DNA of 64,000 bases from the NCBI GenBank assembly GCA_023442525.1, contig JAEZZA010000025.1:1-64000 (forward strand), written 5' to 3'. This document shows, one piece after another, positions 44,692 through 53,296 of this stretch (positions within the stretch are counted from its first letter, which is position 1; every line of letters begins with the position of its first letter). Below the pieces are notes generated by a model. The model had not been told where the DNA came from. It was given only the letters and a program-made list of their open reading frames with translations, and searched no databases. Made by a program: the position numbers and the translations under genes. This DNA is from Bacteroidota bacterium. Its GTDB lineage: Bacteria; Bacteroidota; Bacteroidia; Bacteroidales; UBA10428.

Positions 44692-44949
44692 ATGGCACAT
44701 AAAAAAGGAGCCGGTAGTTCAAGAAACGGACGTGAATCACACAGTCAGCGTCTTGGAATCAAGATTTTCGGTGGCGAACAGGTTAAAGCCGGTAACATTC
44801 TGGTCCGCCAGAGAGGTACGGTACACAATCCCGGGACAAACGTGGGAATGGGTAAAGATCATACTCTTTATGCACTTATTGACGGTGAAGTAAAATACCA
44901 TCGCAAAAAAGACGACCGCTCTTACGTTTCTATTATTCCCGTGGAATAA
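44692..44949 (+). CDS. rpmA: 50S ribosomal protein L27
   Basis: The 85-residue protein has the standard start MAHKKGAGSSRNGRESHSQR and RLGIKIFGGEQVKAGNILVR, without the cleaved N-terminal extension found in Firmicutes. Its N-terminal tail reaches the peptidyl-transferase centre. Co-transcribed with rplU; a strong terminator follows at 44972. Confidence 0.97.
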   Translation: MAHKKGAGSSRNGRESHSQRLGIKIFGGEQVKAGNILVRQRGTVHNPGTNVGMGKDHTLYALIDGEVKYHRKKDDRSYVSIIPVE

Positions 44950-44971
44950 TTCTCCCCCTCACTTTCAGGTG

Positions 44972-45019
44972 ACCCCTGAACTATATGCTTAACACGTTTA
45001 TAGTTCAGGGGTTTTTTTT
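44972..45019 (+). terminator. Intrinsic terminator of rplU-rpmA
   Basis: A perfect 14-bp inverted repeat (ACCCCTGAACTATA at 44972-44985 and TATAGTTCAGGGGT at 44999-45012) is followed by eight T (45012-45019). Confidence 0.92.
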
Positions 45020-45026
45020 ACATTTG
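45019..45026 (+). promoter_or_regulatory. Promoter -7 element of serS
   Basis: TACATTTG matches TAnnTTTG and starts at the last T of the preceding terminator. Transcription near 45033 leaves about 9 bases before the serS ATG at 45042. A TTTA-like -33 box falls in the terminator loop. Confidence 0.62.
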
Positions 45027-45041
45027 TACAAACGCAACAAT

Positions 45042-46313
45042 ATGCTCACTCTAAATCTGATCCGGGAAAATACGGATGAAGTTATCTCCAGGCTGAAAAT
45101 TAAGAATTTCGATGCTGCAACTGTCGTTAACGAAATACTGAATACCGACGAAGAAAGAAGGGCTACCCAGAATCGGCTTGATAATACTCTTGCAGAACTG
45201 AATTCCATTTCCAAAGAAATAGGCGCCTTAATTCGTGAGAACCGGAAAGCAGAAGCTGAAGAAAGAAAGAACCGGACTTCAGAACTTAAAAACACAATTA
45301 CTGAATTATCGGGACTGCTCGAAAAACATGAGAGTTCACTGAAGAATTTACTCGTTAAGCTTCCCAACCTTCCATCAAAGTTTGTTCCTGAGGGTAAAGG
45401 AGCCGATGACAATATTGTTGAACGCGCAGGAGGGAGCATTCCTGAACTTGGGGAGGCCGCCCTTCCTCATTGGGACCTCGCCAAAAAATATGATATTATT
45501 GATTTTGACCTGGGTAACAAACTTACCGGAGCTGGTTTCCCGGTTTACAAAGGCAAGGGGGCCAAGCTGCAGAGAGCTCTCATCAATTTTTTCCTTGAGG
45601 AGAACATCAAAGCCGGTTATCAGGAAATCATGCCACCTCTCATGGTGAATGAAGACTCGGGGTTTGGCACCGGGCAGTTGCCCGACAAGGACGACCAGAT
45701 GTACCACGTCACCCTCGATAATTTTTACCTCATTCCTACAGCCGAAGTGCCTGTAACCAATATATACCGTGACGTTATCCTCGACGCATCTCAATTCCCT
45801 GTAAAAAATACAGCCTACACTCCCTGTTTCAGAAGAGAAGCCGGCTCATACGGAAAAGATGTCAGGGGACTAAACAGGCTGCATCAGTTCGACAAAGTGG
45901 AAATTGTGCAGATACAGCATCCCGACCGCTCGTATGAGGCGCTCGACGAGATGGTGAAACATGTGGAATCGCTGGTTAATAAGCTCGAACTACCCTACCG
46001 TATAGTAAGACTTTGCGGGGGCGATATGAGTTTTACCTCAGCACTAACTTTCGATTTTGAAGTATATGCTGCCGCACAAAAGCGCTGGCTCGAAGTGAGT
46101 TCAGTTTCCAATTTCGAATCATACCAGGCAAACCGGCTGAAATTGCGTTTCAAAGAAGAAGGAAATAAAAAACCGCAGCTTGCCCACACATTGAACGGCA
46201 GCTCACTTGCATTGCCCCGTATTGTAGCAGCAATTCTTGAGAATAACCAAAGTCCCCAGGGTATTCGTATACCATCTGCTCTGATACCTTTTACCGGATT
46301 TCCCGTTATTTAA
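45042..46313 (+). CDS. serS: Seryl-tRNA synthetase
   Basis: The chosen start MLTLNLIRENTDEVISRL is the family N-terminus; an upstream ATG at 44985 lies within the terminator hairpin. The class II synthetase (about 423 residues) has a long coiled-coil arm at about 25-105 that grips tRNA-Ser, motif 2 (TAYTPCFRREAGSYGKDVRG), and motif 3 (NGSSLALPRIVAAILEN). It charges tRNA-Ser, and in some organisms provides Ser-tRNA-Sec. Confidence 0.96.
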   Translation: MLTLNLIRENTDEVISRLKIKNFDAATVVNEILNTDEERRATQNRLDNTLAELNSISKEIGALIRENRKAEAEERKNRTSELKNTITELSGLLEKHESSLKNLLVKLPNLPSKFVPEGKGADDNIVERAGGSIPELGEAALPHWDLAKKYDIIDFDLGNKLTGAGFPVYKGKGAKLQRALINFFLEENIKAGYQEIMPPLMVNEDSGFGTGQLPDKDDQMYHVTLDNFYLIPTAEVPVTNIYRDVILDASQFPVKNTAYTPCFRREAGSYGKDVRGLNRLHQFDKVEIVQIQHPDRSYEALDEMVKHVESLVNKLELPYRIVRLCGGDMSFTSALTFDFEVYAAAQKRWLEVSSVSNFESYQANRLKLRFKEEGNKKPQLAHTLNGSSLALPRIVAAILENNQSPQGIRIPSALIPFTGFPVI

Positions 46314-46347
46314 AGGTAAATTTGAATATTTCCGGGCACCGGGTCAG

Positions 46348-47238
46348 ATGAATATGAAGAACCAGTCAAAAGCTTACCTTTTTGCCTTATTGGCAGTATT
46401 ACTCTGGGCTACCGTTGCCACTGCCTTCAAAATTTCGCTCGGTGAGCTTAATTATATTCAGGTACTGTTTACAGCCAATCTCACATCACTTTTGATCTAC
46501 TTTCTGATGCTTGTTTTCCAAAGGAAATTACATTTGGTTAAGCCGGCATCAGCAAGCGAAATTGGCCTATCGGCCTTGCAGGGATTTCTGAATCCTTTTG
46601 CCTATTACCTGATCCTTCTCAAGGCATATAGCTTACTTCCGGCCCAGGTAGCTCAACCTGTAAATTTTATCTGGCCGGTTGTGTTAATAATTTTATCGGC
46701 TCCTTTGCTAAAGCAACCAATCACGTTGACAGCAGTTCTGGGATTAACTGTCAGTCTTGCCGGAGTGTTTATTCTGGCCACCCAGGGTGATCTGAGTACC
46801 CTTCGAATTTCTGAACCCAGGGGTGTTGCTCTTGCCTTATCTACATCGGTAATATGGTCGTTATACTGGATTATCAATCTGAGGGACAAAAGAGATGACC
46901 TGATTAAACTTTTCACAGGATTCCTGTTCTCCATGATCTATATTCTGATATTAAGTTCTTTTACCGGTAATATACCCGATCTTTTCTCAAAATCCGTAGT
47001 CCCGGCTGTATATGTTGGAGCTTTCGAAATGGGGATTACTTTTTTTGTATGGCTGAAAGCTTTGCAATTATCCGATTCTACTGGCAAGATCGCTAACCTG
47101 ATTTATATAACGCCCTTTTTATCTTTGGTTTGCATTCACCTGGTTTTGAATGAGAAACTACTGTATACATCCTTTATTGGACTTTGTGTTATCATAGCCG
47201 GTATTCTGATTGGAAGAATTAAAAATGAACGGGTTTAG
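46348..47238 (+). CDS. EamA/DMT-family transporter
   Basis: The 296-residue membrane protein has ten helices in two EamA repeats. Typical segments are FALLAVLLWATVATAFKISL at the start, ALQGFLNPFAYYLILLKAYS and SVIWSLYWIINLRDK at the start of repeat 2, and FLSLVCIHLVLNEKLL near the end. Substrate unknown. It lies 34 bp after serS and may share its transcript. It is not a close copy of the transporter at 11715. Confidence 0.88.
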   Translation: MNMKNQSKAYLFALLAVLLWATVATAFKISLGELNYIQVLFTANLTSLLIYFLMLVFQRKLHLVKPASASEIGLSALQGFLNPFAYYLILLKAYSLLPAQVAQPVNFIWPVVLIILSAPLLKQPITLTAVLGLTVSLAGVFILATQGDLSTLRISEPRGVALALSTSVIWSLYWIINLRDKRDDLIKLFTGFLFSMIYILILSSFTGNIPDLFSKSVVPAVYVGAFEMGITFFVWLKALQLSDSTGKIANLIYITPFLSLVCIHLVLNEKLLYTSFIGLCVIIAGILIGRIKNERV

Positions 47239-47308
47239 CCATTATTTGTTTTTTCTTGTTATTTTGTAGTAATTAATATTTTGTTTCGCGTAAAATAATG
47301 TTTCACAT

Positions 47309-48586
47309 ATGAAAACAGCTTATAAACTTACTATTCTGTTATTAGCATCGGTCTTTATTTTCTCGTGTGGTGGTAACGATAATAATGGACATGCTGAAAA
47401 AGTAAATACAGAAATCCTGCAGATGATGCGTGAAGTGTATCTATGGTATTCGGATTTACCGGTGAATATCGATCCGGGCGACTATTCCGATCCGGCCACA
47501 TTTATGGAGGCCCTTAGATATGAGCTTTACGATCGTTGGAGTACTGCGATCACTGAAGAAGAATACAATCAATATTTTGAAGAAGGTCAAATGGTCGGGC
47601 ATGGGTTTATGGTAGGACTTGACGCCGAGGATAATTTCAGGATCGCTTTTGTGTATCCGAATACCGAAGCAGCAGAAAAAGGGATCAGGAGAGGGTGGAT
47701 ACTGACTAAGGTAAACGGTACTACCATAGGGATTGACAATTTCGGCCGCATAATGGGACAGAATGCTCCCGGTGTAAAGAATAATATGACCTTTATTGAC
47801 GGGGATAATAATACTGTGACTATTGAACTTACCAAAGAGTTGCTTGAACTTACACCGGTCATACATTCCGAAATTATTCAGCGGGGAGACGACAAGATCG
47901 GGTATATGGTTTTCCAGGATTTTATAGAAGTCGCCAATTTCGAAATAGACACTACTTTTGAGCGGTTTGTATCGTCGGGAATTACCGATTTGATTGTGGA
48001 TATGAGATATAACGGAGGCGGTAGCGCCGATGTAGCGTTGAATCTGGCCAGCTGGCTTTTGGGAAAGAATTTTGCAGGTCAGCCTTTTATCAACTATGAA
48101 CATAATGATAAACTGAACAAACCTCCGTATAACCTGGATACTACATACAATGTTCCCTCGAGAGCTAACGGATTAAATCTTGACCGCATTTTCTTTATAG
48201 GAACGTCAAATACCGCGTCGGCAAGCGAACTGATAATTAATGGTGTGAAGCCTTTTGTTACTTCTATACTGGCAGGTACACCAACCCATGGTAAACCGGT
48301 AGGAATGTATGGAATTCCAATTATGGATTATGTTACACTCCCAATTTGTTTTAAATACACCAATAAAAATCACGAAGGGGATTTTTACAACGGGATCAAT
48401 CCTGCTCTGCCGGCCGAAGATGATATAACAAAAGATTTTGGCGATCCCGAGGAGAAGTCGCTTAAGGCCATTCTCCGGTACATTGACACGGGCGAGAGTT
48501 CTCAGAAATCGCTGAAATCAACCGAATTCAATTTAACATATATGGCACGTAAGGAACCCATCGGACAGTTCCTCAGGGCATTTTAA
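47309..48586 (+). CDS. S41-family peptidase, lipoprotein
   Basis: The 425-residue protein has a lipoprotein signal ending in IFSCGGND. An N-terminal helical region (MMREVYLWYSDLP), a PDZ-like domain around 105-165 (AEKGIRRGWILTKVNGT), and the S41 core follow, with the catalytic Ser in SNTASASELIINGV and the Lys in THGKPVGMYG. Tail-specific proteases of this group sit in the periplasm, attached to a membrane, and degrade or process envelope proteins. It stands just upstream of ruvC (10 bp). Confidence 0.9.
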   Translation: MKTAYKLTILLLASVFIFSCGGNDNNGHAEKVNTEILQMMREVYLWYSDLPVNIDPGDYSDPATFMEALRYELYDRWSTAITEEEYNQYFEEGQMVGHGFMVGLDAEDNFRIAFVYPNTEAAEKGIRRGWILTKVNGTTIGIDNFGRIMGQNAPGVKNNMTFIDGDNNTVTIELTKELLELTPVIHSEIIQRGDDKIGYMVFQDFIEVANFEIDTTFERFVSSGITDLIVDMRYNGGGSADVALNLASWLLGKNFAGQPFINYEHNDKLNKPPYNLDTTYNVPSRANGLNLDRIFFIGTSNTASASELIINGVKPFVTSILAGTPTHGKPVGMYGIPIMDYVTLPICFKYTNKNHEGDFYNGINPALPAEDDITKDFGDPEEKSLKAILRYIDTGESSQKSLKSTEFNLTYMARKEPIGQFLRAF

Positions 48587-48596
48587 ACCTCGAAAA

Positions 48597-49142
48597 ATGG
48601 TTATACTGGGCATCGACCCCGGATCAACAATAATGGGATATGGAGTTCTCGGCCTTAAGGGCGGTAAACCCCAACTGCTGCAGATAGGGACTCTGGATCA
48701 GAGAAAGATCTGTGACCATTATGAGAAAATTGCCCGGATATTTGATTGTACGAGCCAGCTCGTTAAGGATTTTAAACCCGATGCTATGGCTATCGAATCG
48801 CCATTTTACGGGAACAATGTGCAATCGATGTTAAAGCTTGGCCGTGCCCAGGGGGCTGCCATTTCAGCCGCATTGTTTCATTCTGTACCAGTTTTTGAAT
48901 ATGCCCCGAGGAAAATAAAACAATCCATAACTGGTAACGGCGCCTCATCGAAGGAACAAATAGCCAATTTCCTCCGGTATGTGCTAAATACGGAATTAAA
49001 GCCTGAGTCGTATGATGCTACAGATGCCCTGGCTGCAGCATTGTGTCACTGGTACCAGATATGCAGGCCTGTAAGTTCGCCGGCATCTTCCGTTAAAGGC
49101 TGGAAAGATTTTATTAAGAAAAACCCCGATCGTGTCGGTTAA
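48597..49142 (+). CDS. ruvC: Holliday junction resolvase RuvC
   Basis: The 181-residue endonuclease cuts Holliday junctions in complex with RuvAB. Catalytic acidic residues are in ILGIDPGSTIMGYG and AIESPFYGNNVQSMLKLGRA, and the C-terminal pair in YDATDALAAALCH. It lies 10 bp after the S41 gene; ruvA and ruvB are not in the window. Confidence 0.95.
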   Translation: MVILGIDPGSTIMGYGVLGLKGGKPQLLQIGTLDQRKICDHYEKIARIFDCTSQLVKDFKPDAMAIESPFYGNNVQSMLKLGRAQGAAISAALFHSVPVFEYAPRKIKQSITGNGASSKEQIANFLRYVLNTELKPESYDATDALAAALCHWYQICRPVSSPASSVKGWKDFIKKNPDRVG

Positions 49143-49152
49143 ATGCCCTAGT

Positions 49153-49545
49153 CTATAAGGCTGATTTAATCCTTTCTGCTATCGAAATAAACTGTTCCTT
49201 TGTAAGTTTCAGTTTGGGACGGCTGAATTCCGTATCGTGAATGTGATTAATGGGTATGAGGTGTATATGCGCATGAGGTACCTCAAGACCTATTACTACT
49301 ACACCTACTTTTTTACATTCAATGGTTTTACCAACGGCAAGTGCCACTTTTTTGGCAAAAATCATCATTCCGCAAAGGTCATTATCGCCCATATCAAAAA
49401 TGTAGTCGGTTTCTTCCTTTGGAATTACCAGGGTATGACCTTCGGCCAGGGGGTTGATATCAAGAAATGCCAGGTATTTATCATCCTCGGCAATTTTGTA
49501 AGCAGGTATTTCTCCGCTTACAATCTTTGAAAAAATGCTCGACAT
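49153..49545 (-). CDS. HIT-family (Hint-like) nucleotide-binding hydrolase
   Basis: The 130-residue protein has IFSKIVSGEIPAYKI at the start and the histidine triad PHAHIHLIP (HxHxH). HIT hydrolases act on nucleotide phosphoramidates or dinucleotides; the physiological substrate is not known. It lies 17 bp after greA on the same strand. Confidence 0.93.
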   Translation of the reverse strand: MSSIFSKIVSGEIPAYKIAEDDKYLAFLDINPLAEGHTLVIPKEETDYIFDMGDNDLCGMMIFAKKVALAVGKTIECKKVGVVVIGLEVPHAHIHLIPINHIHDTEFSRPKLKLTKEQFISIAERIKSAL

Positions 49546-49562
49546 AAGATAAAACTTAATAT

Positions 49563-50036
49563 TTATCTGGATATTTCGATTATTTCAAAAGGTATTACAC
49601 CCGAAGGCACCCGGATTTCAACATGATCACCTACCTTTTTACCGATGAGTCCCCTTGCTATCGGTGTGCTCACCGCGATTTTCCCCTGTTTCAAATCCGC
49701 TTCGCTGTCGGAGACAATGGTATACTGCATGGTTGCATTATTCTGCGTATTACGAATCTTGATTTTATTCAAAATCTGTATTCGTTCATTGTCCAGTTTT
49801 GACCCATCAATTATCCTGGAATTGGCAATAGCATCTTTTAGTCGGTTTATTTTCAGTTCGAGCATACCCTGGGCTTCTTTGGCAGCTTCGTACTCTGCAT
49901 TTTCCGATAAATCACCTTTATCTCTGGCTTCGGCAATAAGACGCGAAATGGCAGGACGCTCCACATTCATCAGCTGATCGAGCTCATCTTTAAGCTTTTG
50001 CAAGCCTTCTTCCGTAATGTAAGATACTTTTGTCAT
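49563..50036 (-). CDS. greA: Transcription elongation factor GreA
   Basis: The 157-residue factor has an N-terminal coiled coil (YITEEGLQKLKDELDQLMNV, with the acidic tip DLSENAEYEAAKEAQ) and a C-terminal FKBP-like domain (TIVSDSEADLKQGKIAVSTP, SPIARGLIGKKVGD-like). It rescues backtracked RNA polymerase by stimulating transcript cleavage. Co-transcribed with the HIT gene. Confidence 0.96.
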   Translation of the reverse strand: MTKVSYITEEGLQKLKDELDQLMNVERPAISRLIAEARDKGDLSENAEYEAAKEAQGMLELKINRLKDAIANSRIIDGSKLDNERIQILNKIKIRNTQNNATMQYTIVSDSEADLKQGKIAVSTPIARGLIGKKVGDHVEIRVPSGVIPFEIIEISR

Positions 50037-50062
50037 AAAACTTCCTCCTCGATATAGTCGAT

Positions 50063-50094
50063 AAAAAAAAGAATTCCGAACTACCGGAACTCTT
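50063..50094 (-). terminator. Intrinsic terminator of the 50173-50751 gene
   Basis: Read on the minus strand, AAGAGTTCCG and CGGAATTCTT pair with one wobble around a short loop, followed by a run of eight T. It separates the upstream operon from greA. Confidence 0.82.
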
Positions 50095-50172
50095 TAATTT
50101 TTTGATTTACAATTAATTAAATATTCTTACGAATTCTCTGTATGTCTTTTAACTAGTCGTAGCCTAAATTAG

Positions 50173-50751
50173 TCAAAATTCCCTTCTTTTCAAAATTTCT
50201 GAATAGATAATTGCCTTTCTTGCATTAAAAAACTCACTGGCACTCATCTTCTTCAGACGGGCTTCCTCTTCCGCTTCAACTGATACAATCTGACTGCTTG
50301 AAATATCATCACCAAGTCCATCTTCATCCATATCTTTCCGCAAAGCCTCATACTTTGCGATCATTTTCTGTATATCGGACTGGCCTTCCTCAAATGTTTC
50401 CACTTCAGAAACCGGGGTATCAACAGTGGCAGCCGTATGGCCCATTCCTGCCAGTTCGTGTGAACCGGTTTCGGATTCCACTTTCATCTCCGATTCTTCA
50501 ACCGACGGACCGTATTCAATCGACTCATACTCAGGCTCAGGTTCTCTTTTGGGCAGATCAAACAATTCAATAAGAGGTCCAAGTTCAGGCTCAAAATCCT
50601 TTTGCGGATCAGCACTGAATGTACGGGGAACCTGTGCCCCAGGCCGTTTGTTCATTTGTTGTTTTTTTGCCTTATTCTTATAAGCACTGGCAATAACTCC
50701 AACCAGACCAAGTGCCAGGTAAATCAGCAGAGAAACCAGATCCTCACTCAT
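50173..50751 (-). CDS. Membrane-anchored acidic protein of unknown function
   Basis: The 192-residue protein has one N-terminal transmembrane helix (LVSLLIYLALGLVGVIASAY), a basic stretch (KNKAKKQQMNKRPG), then a long acidic, disordered region (PKREPEPEYESIEYGPSVEE), and a conserved-looking helical C-terminus (SASEFFNARKAIIYSEILKR). I know similar unnamed proteins in Bacteroidales, with the last motif best conserved, but no function. It lies 33 bp after the basic protein at 50785, so probably in the same operon. Confidence 0.6.
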   Translation of the reverse strand: MSEDLVSLLIYLALGLVGVIASAYKNKAKKQQMNKRPGAQVPRTFSADPQKDFEPELGPLIELFDLPKREPEPEYESIEYGPSVEESEMKVESETGSHELAGMGHTAATVDTPVSEVETFEEGQSDIQKMIAKYEALRKDMDEDGLGDDISSSQIVSVEAEEEARLKKMSASEFFNARKAIIYSEILKRREF

Positions 50752-50784
50752 TCCTGTTCATTTATAAGCAAAATTAATACACTT

Positions 50785-51090
50785 TTATCTTTTAGTCGGC
50801 TTTTTTCGCCTGAATTTGCGTTCTAAAAAACCCGCATCATTCTTCTTGTTATTCGTCCGGGCTTTTTTGTGTACAGCGTCCATTCTTTCACGGGTTTCGT
50901 CGGTTTGAATTTCCCTTCTGTGTTTTATGGTTTTCTTACGGGCCTTTGCGTAAGCTTTTTTATACGAACGCTCAACCTTTTCTTTCTTTTTCTGGGCGTC
51001 ACTTACCCTGCGCTGTTGCGAATAAGCAGGGATCAGCAAAGTGGCTGATAAAGCAACAATGAAGAATAACCTGAGTCTGCTTGATTTCAT
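50785..51090 (-). CDS. Very basic small secreted protein
   Basis: The 101-residue product has a signal peptide (LFFIVALSATLLIPAYSQ) and a mature part of about 76 residues made mostly of Lys, Arg and charged helix (KVERSYKKAYAKARKKTIKH). No family is recognised. Its start overlaps the stop of the CtpA-like protease by 4 bases (ATGA), so it is translationally coupled to it. It may be an envelope or nucleic-acid-binding partner of that protease, which is a guess. Confidence 0.6.
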   Translation of the reverse strand: MKSSRLRLFFIVALSATLLIPAYSQQRRVSDAQKKKEKVERSYKKAYAKARKKTIKHRREIQTDETRERMDAVHKKARTNNKKNDAGFLERKFRRKKPTKR

Positions 51091-52706
51091 CGGCCTGTAA
51101 CTGTAAGTTGCTTGTTGGCAAGTGTATTTACCGTAGTAATTAACGTATTATCTATATTCTGAATAATCGGATAAAAGCCTTCGTTATCAAGAAAATTCCG
51201 GGCGATGTACGCATATAGCTGGATCTTCAGAATTTTTGATGAAACCCTGATATCAGCAGGCACAGGTTTTACGCCCTCTTTTTCGGCGAAATCAACAAAC
51301 CGGGTAAGTACGTTCTGCTTTTCGAGCACCTGTTCAAAATCATCAGCCGTTCTCAGCGTAGAAAGTGTTTTGCGGTTCTCGTCGGCATACTTCAGCGAAA
51401 ACCTATAGATAAGACCCTTATTGCTGATGTTAATAAAATACTTTGAAATGCCACTGGTATCAATTGGTACAAAGATGTCGGGCATGATTCCGCCACCACC
51501 GTAAACAATCTTACCACCACTGGTATAATATTTCAGGGTATCCGCAAACTTGATGCTGTCGGCATTTTGAAATTCCCCGTTTCGTACCCTGTTGTTCAAT
51601 TCACCGTAGTATTCTTCGAGATTATGATTGTAGGGACGTTGAATGCTTCTCCCGGTTGGAGTATAATACCTGGCAATGGTGAGGCGCAATGCCGAGCCAT
51701 CCGAAAGAGGGATCTGTTCCTGCACAAGCCCTTTCCCAAACGATCTTCGTCCGATGATGATTCCCCGGTCGTTATCCTGGAGAGCTCCGGCAAGGATTTC
51801 ACTTGCCGAGGCAGAGTTTTCATCAATCATAATTGCAACCTCAAGGTCGGTGCATAATCCACCTGGCTTCGACAGAAACTCCTGCCGATCCCTTGCTTTC
51901 CCCTGGGTATATACTATCATTTCGTTACTGTTCAGAAACTGGTCGGCAATAAATACAGCAGCATTCATATAACCGCCACCATTTTCACGGAGATCGAGAA
52001 TGACCTTTTTCAATCCCTGAGGCCTTAAGCGGTTAATGGCATTGACGAATTCCTGTTCGGTGGTGGCCGAAAATTTATTCAGCCTGATATAGCCGATATC
52101 GTCCCGAATCATATAGGAAACATCAACACTATAAAGCGGAATATTATCCCGTACAATATCAAAGGCGAGAAGATCAGCCACCGACCTGCGGTTAACTTCA
52201 ATATTCACTGTAGTACCCCGTGGTCCTCTCAGCTTCTTTACTATTGAATCGCTGGGCACGTTTATTCCCGCAACGGTTTCGCCGTTAACCTTAATTATTC
52301 TGTCGCCTGCCTGTACACCCACCTTTTGTGACGGTCCGTTGGGAACAGTTTGTATAACAACAAGAGTGTCGTTAAGCATATTGAACTGAATGCCAATACC
52401 GCTGAAATTGCCTTCGAGAGGCTCGTTTACTCTTTGCAGTTCCTGTGCGGGTATATATTGAGAATGCGGGTCAAGATCCTCCAGAATCTTGGGAATCGCC
52501 TTTTCAATTATATCGTTCTTTGTGATATCATCAACATATTCATTTTCTATATAATTCAACACATTATCCAATTTATTGGCTTTTGGTATAATGATGAATT
52601 TATTTTCAGAACTGCTGTTATTATAAAACCGTCCGATAAGAATTCCCGCTATTATTGCAACTGCAATAATAACAGGCAGATAAACCGATATACTTTTAAA
52701 TTTCAT
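51087..52706 (-). CDS. C-terminal processing protease (S41, CtpA-like)
   Basis: The start MKFKSISVYLP is preferred over an earlier ATG at 52724. Residues 8-28 form a membrane anchor (VIIAVAIIAGILIGRF). A PDZ domain lies at about 85-170 (GIGIQFNMLNDTLVVIQTVP, GDRIIKVNGETVAG). The catalytic Ser is in DENSASASEILAGALQD and the Lys in RRSFGKGLVQEQ. A C-terminal region of about 170 residues follows. It cuts periplasmic protein C-termini. It overlaps the dCMP deaminase stop by 11 bp and is coupled to the basic protein downstream. Confidence 0.93.
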   Translation of the reverse strand: MKFKSISVYLPVIIAVAIIAGILIGRFYNNSSSENKFIIIPKANKLDNVLNYIENEYVDDITKNDIIEKAIPKILEDLDPHSQYIPAQELQRVNEPLEGNFSGIGIQFNMLNDTLVVIQTVPNGPSQKVGVQAGDRIIKVNGETVAGINVPSDSIVKKLRGPRGTTVNIEVNRRSVADLLAFDIVRDNIPLYSVDVSYMIRDDIGYIRLNKFSATTEQEFVNAINRLRPQGLKKVILDLRENGGGYMNAAVFIADQFLNSNEMIVYTQGKARDRQEFLSKPGGLCTDLEVAIMIDENSASASEILAGALQDNDRGIIIGRRSFGKGLVQEQIPLSDGSALRLTIARYYTPTGRSIQRPYNHNLEEYYGELNNRVRNGEFQNADSIKFADTLKYYTSGGKIVYGGGGIMPDIFVPIDTSGISKYFINISNKGLIYRFSLKYADENRKTLSTLRTADDFEQVLEKQNVLTRFVDFAEKEGVKPVPADIRVSSKILKIQLYAYIARNFLDNEGFYPIIQNIDNTLITTVNTLANKQLTVTGR

Positions 52707-53160
52707 TTTCAACCTGTAATTCAATGTAATCTACTTCAATTCCGGCCTTTTGCAGCAACTCAAGTCCATCTTGTGTCCGGTAGGCGTCGCAATAAACAAC
52801 CCTTCTAATACCTGCCTGTATAATCAGTTTCGAACATTCCATACATGGCGATGTGGTTATGTATAATGTTGCTCCCTCGCTGCTGTTATTAGATTTAGCT
52901 ACTTTTGTAATAGCATTTGCTTCAGCATGTAAAACGTAAGGTTTGGTCTTAAAGTTTTCGTCTTCGCAGATATTTTCAAAACCGGCAGGGGTGCCGTTGA
53001 AGCCATCGGAAATGATCATTTTTTCCTTTACAATCAGTGCTCCTACCTGCCTGCGCTTACAGTATGAATTTTTAGCCCATATCCTTGCCATTTCAAGGTA
53101 GCGCTTATCGAATAAGATTTGCCTGTCGCCGTAAGGATGGATGGGATCATATTTTTTCAT
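52696..53160 (-). CDS. Deoxycytidylate (dCMP) deaminase
   Basis: The start MKKYDPIHPYGDRQILFDKR is preferred over a farther upstream ATG at 53250, which adds 30 unrelated residues beyond the likely promoter at 53197. The 154-residue enzyme has the zinc motif HAEANAI and PCMECSKLII (HAE and PCxxC), and an SDGFNGTPAGFENIC substrate loop. It makes dUMP for thymidylate synthesis. First gene of the operon that continues with the CtpA-like protease. Confidence 0.93.
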   Translation of the reverse strand: MKKYDPIHPYGDRQILFDKRYLEMARIWAKNSYCKRRQVGALIVKEKMIISDGFNGTPAGFENICEDENFKTKPYVLHAEANAITKVAKSNNSSEGATLYITTSPCMECSKLIIQAGIRRVVYCDAYRTQDGLELLQKAGIEVDYIELQVENEI

Positions 53161-53196
53161 AATGAAATGAGCTGAAACTCTTTGTGCCGTAAACGA

Positions 53197-53204
53197 CAAA
53201 TATA
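53197..53204 (-). promoter_or_regulatory. Promoter -7 element of the dCMP deaminase operon
   Basis: TATATTTG on the minus strand matches TAnnTTTG. Transcription would begin near 53190, about 30 bases before the ATG at 53160. It excludes the longer open frame as the true start. Confidence 0.55.
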
Positions 53205-53296
53205 CTAACTTATTTAGTGAACTGTAACGAGTTGAACCGATATGCAGCATAATTATTTTTCATCCGTTTTTCTTTGAAACGAAATCCAATTTTAAT

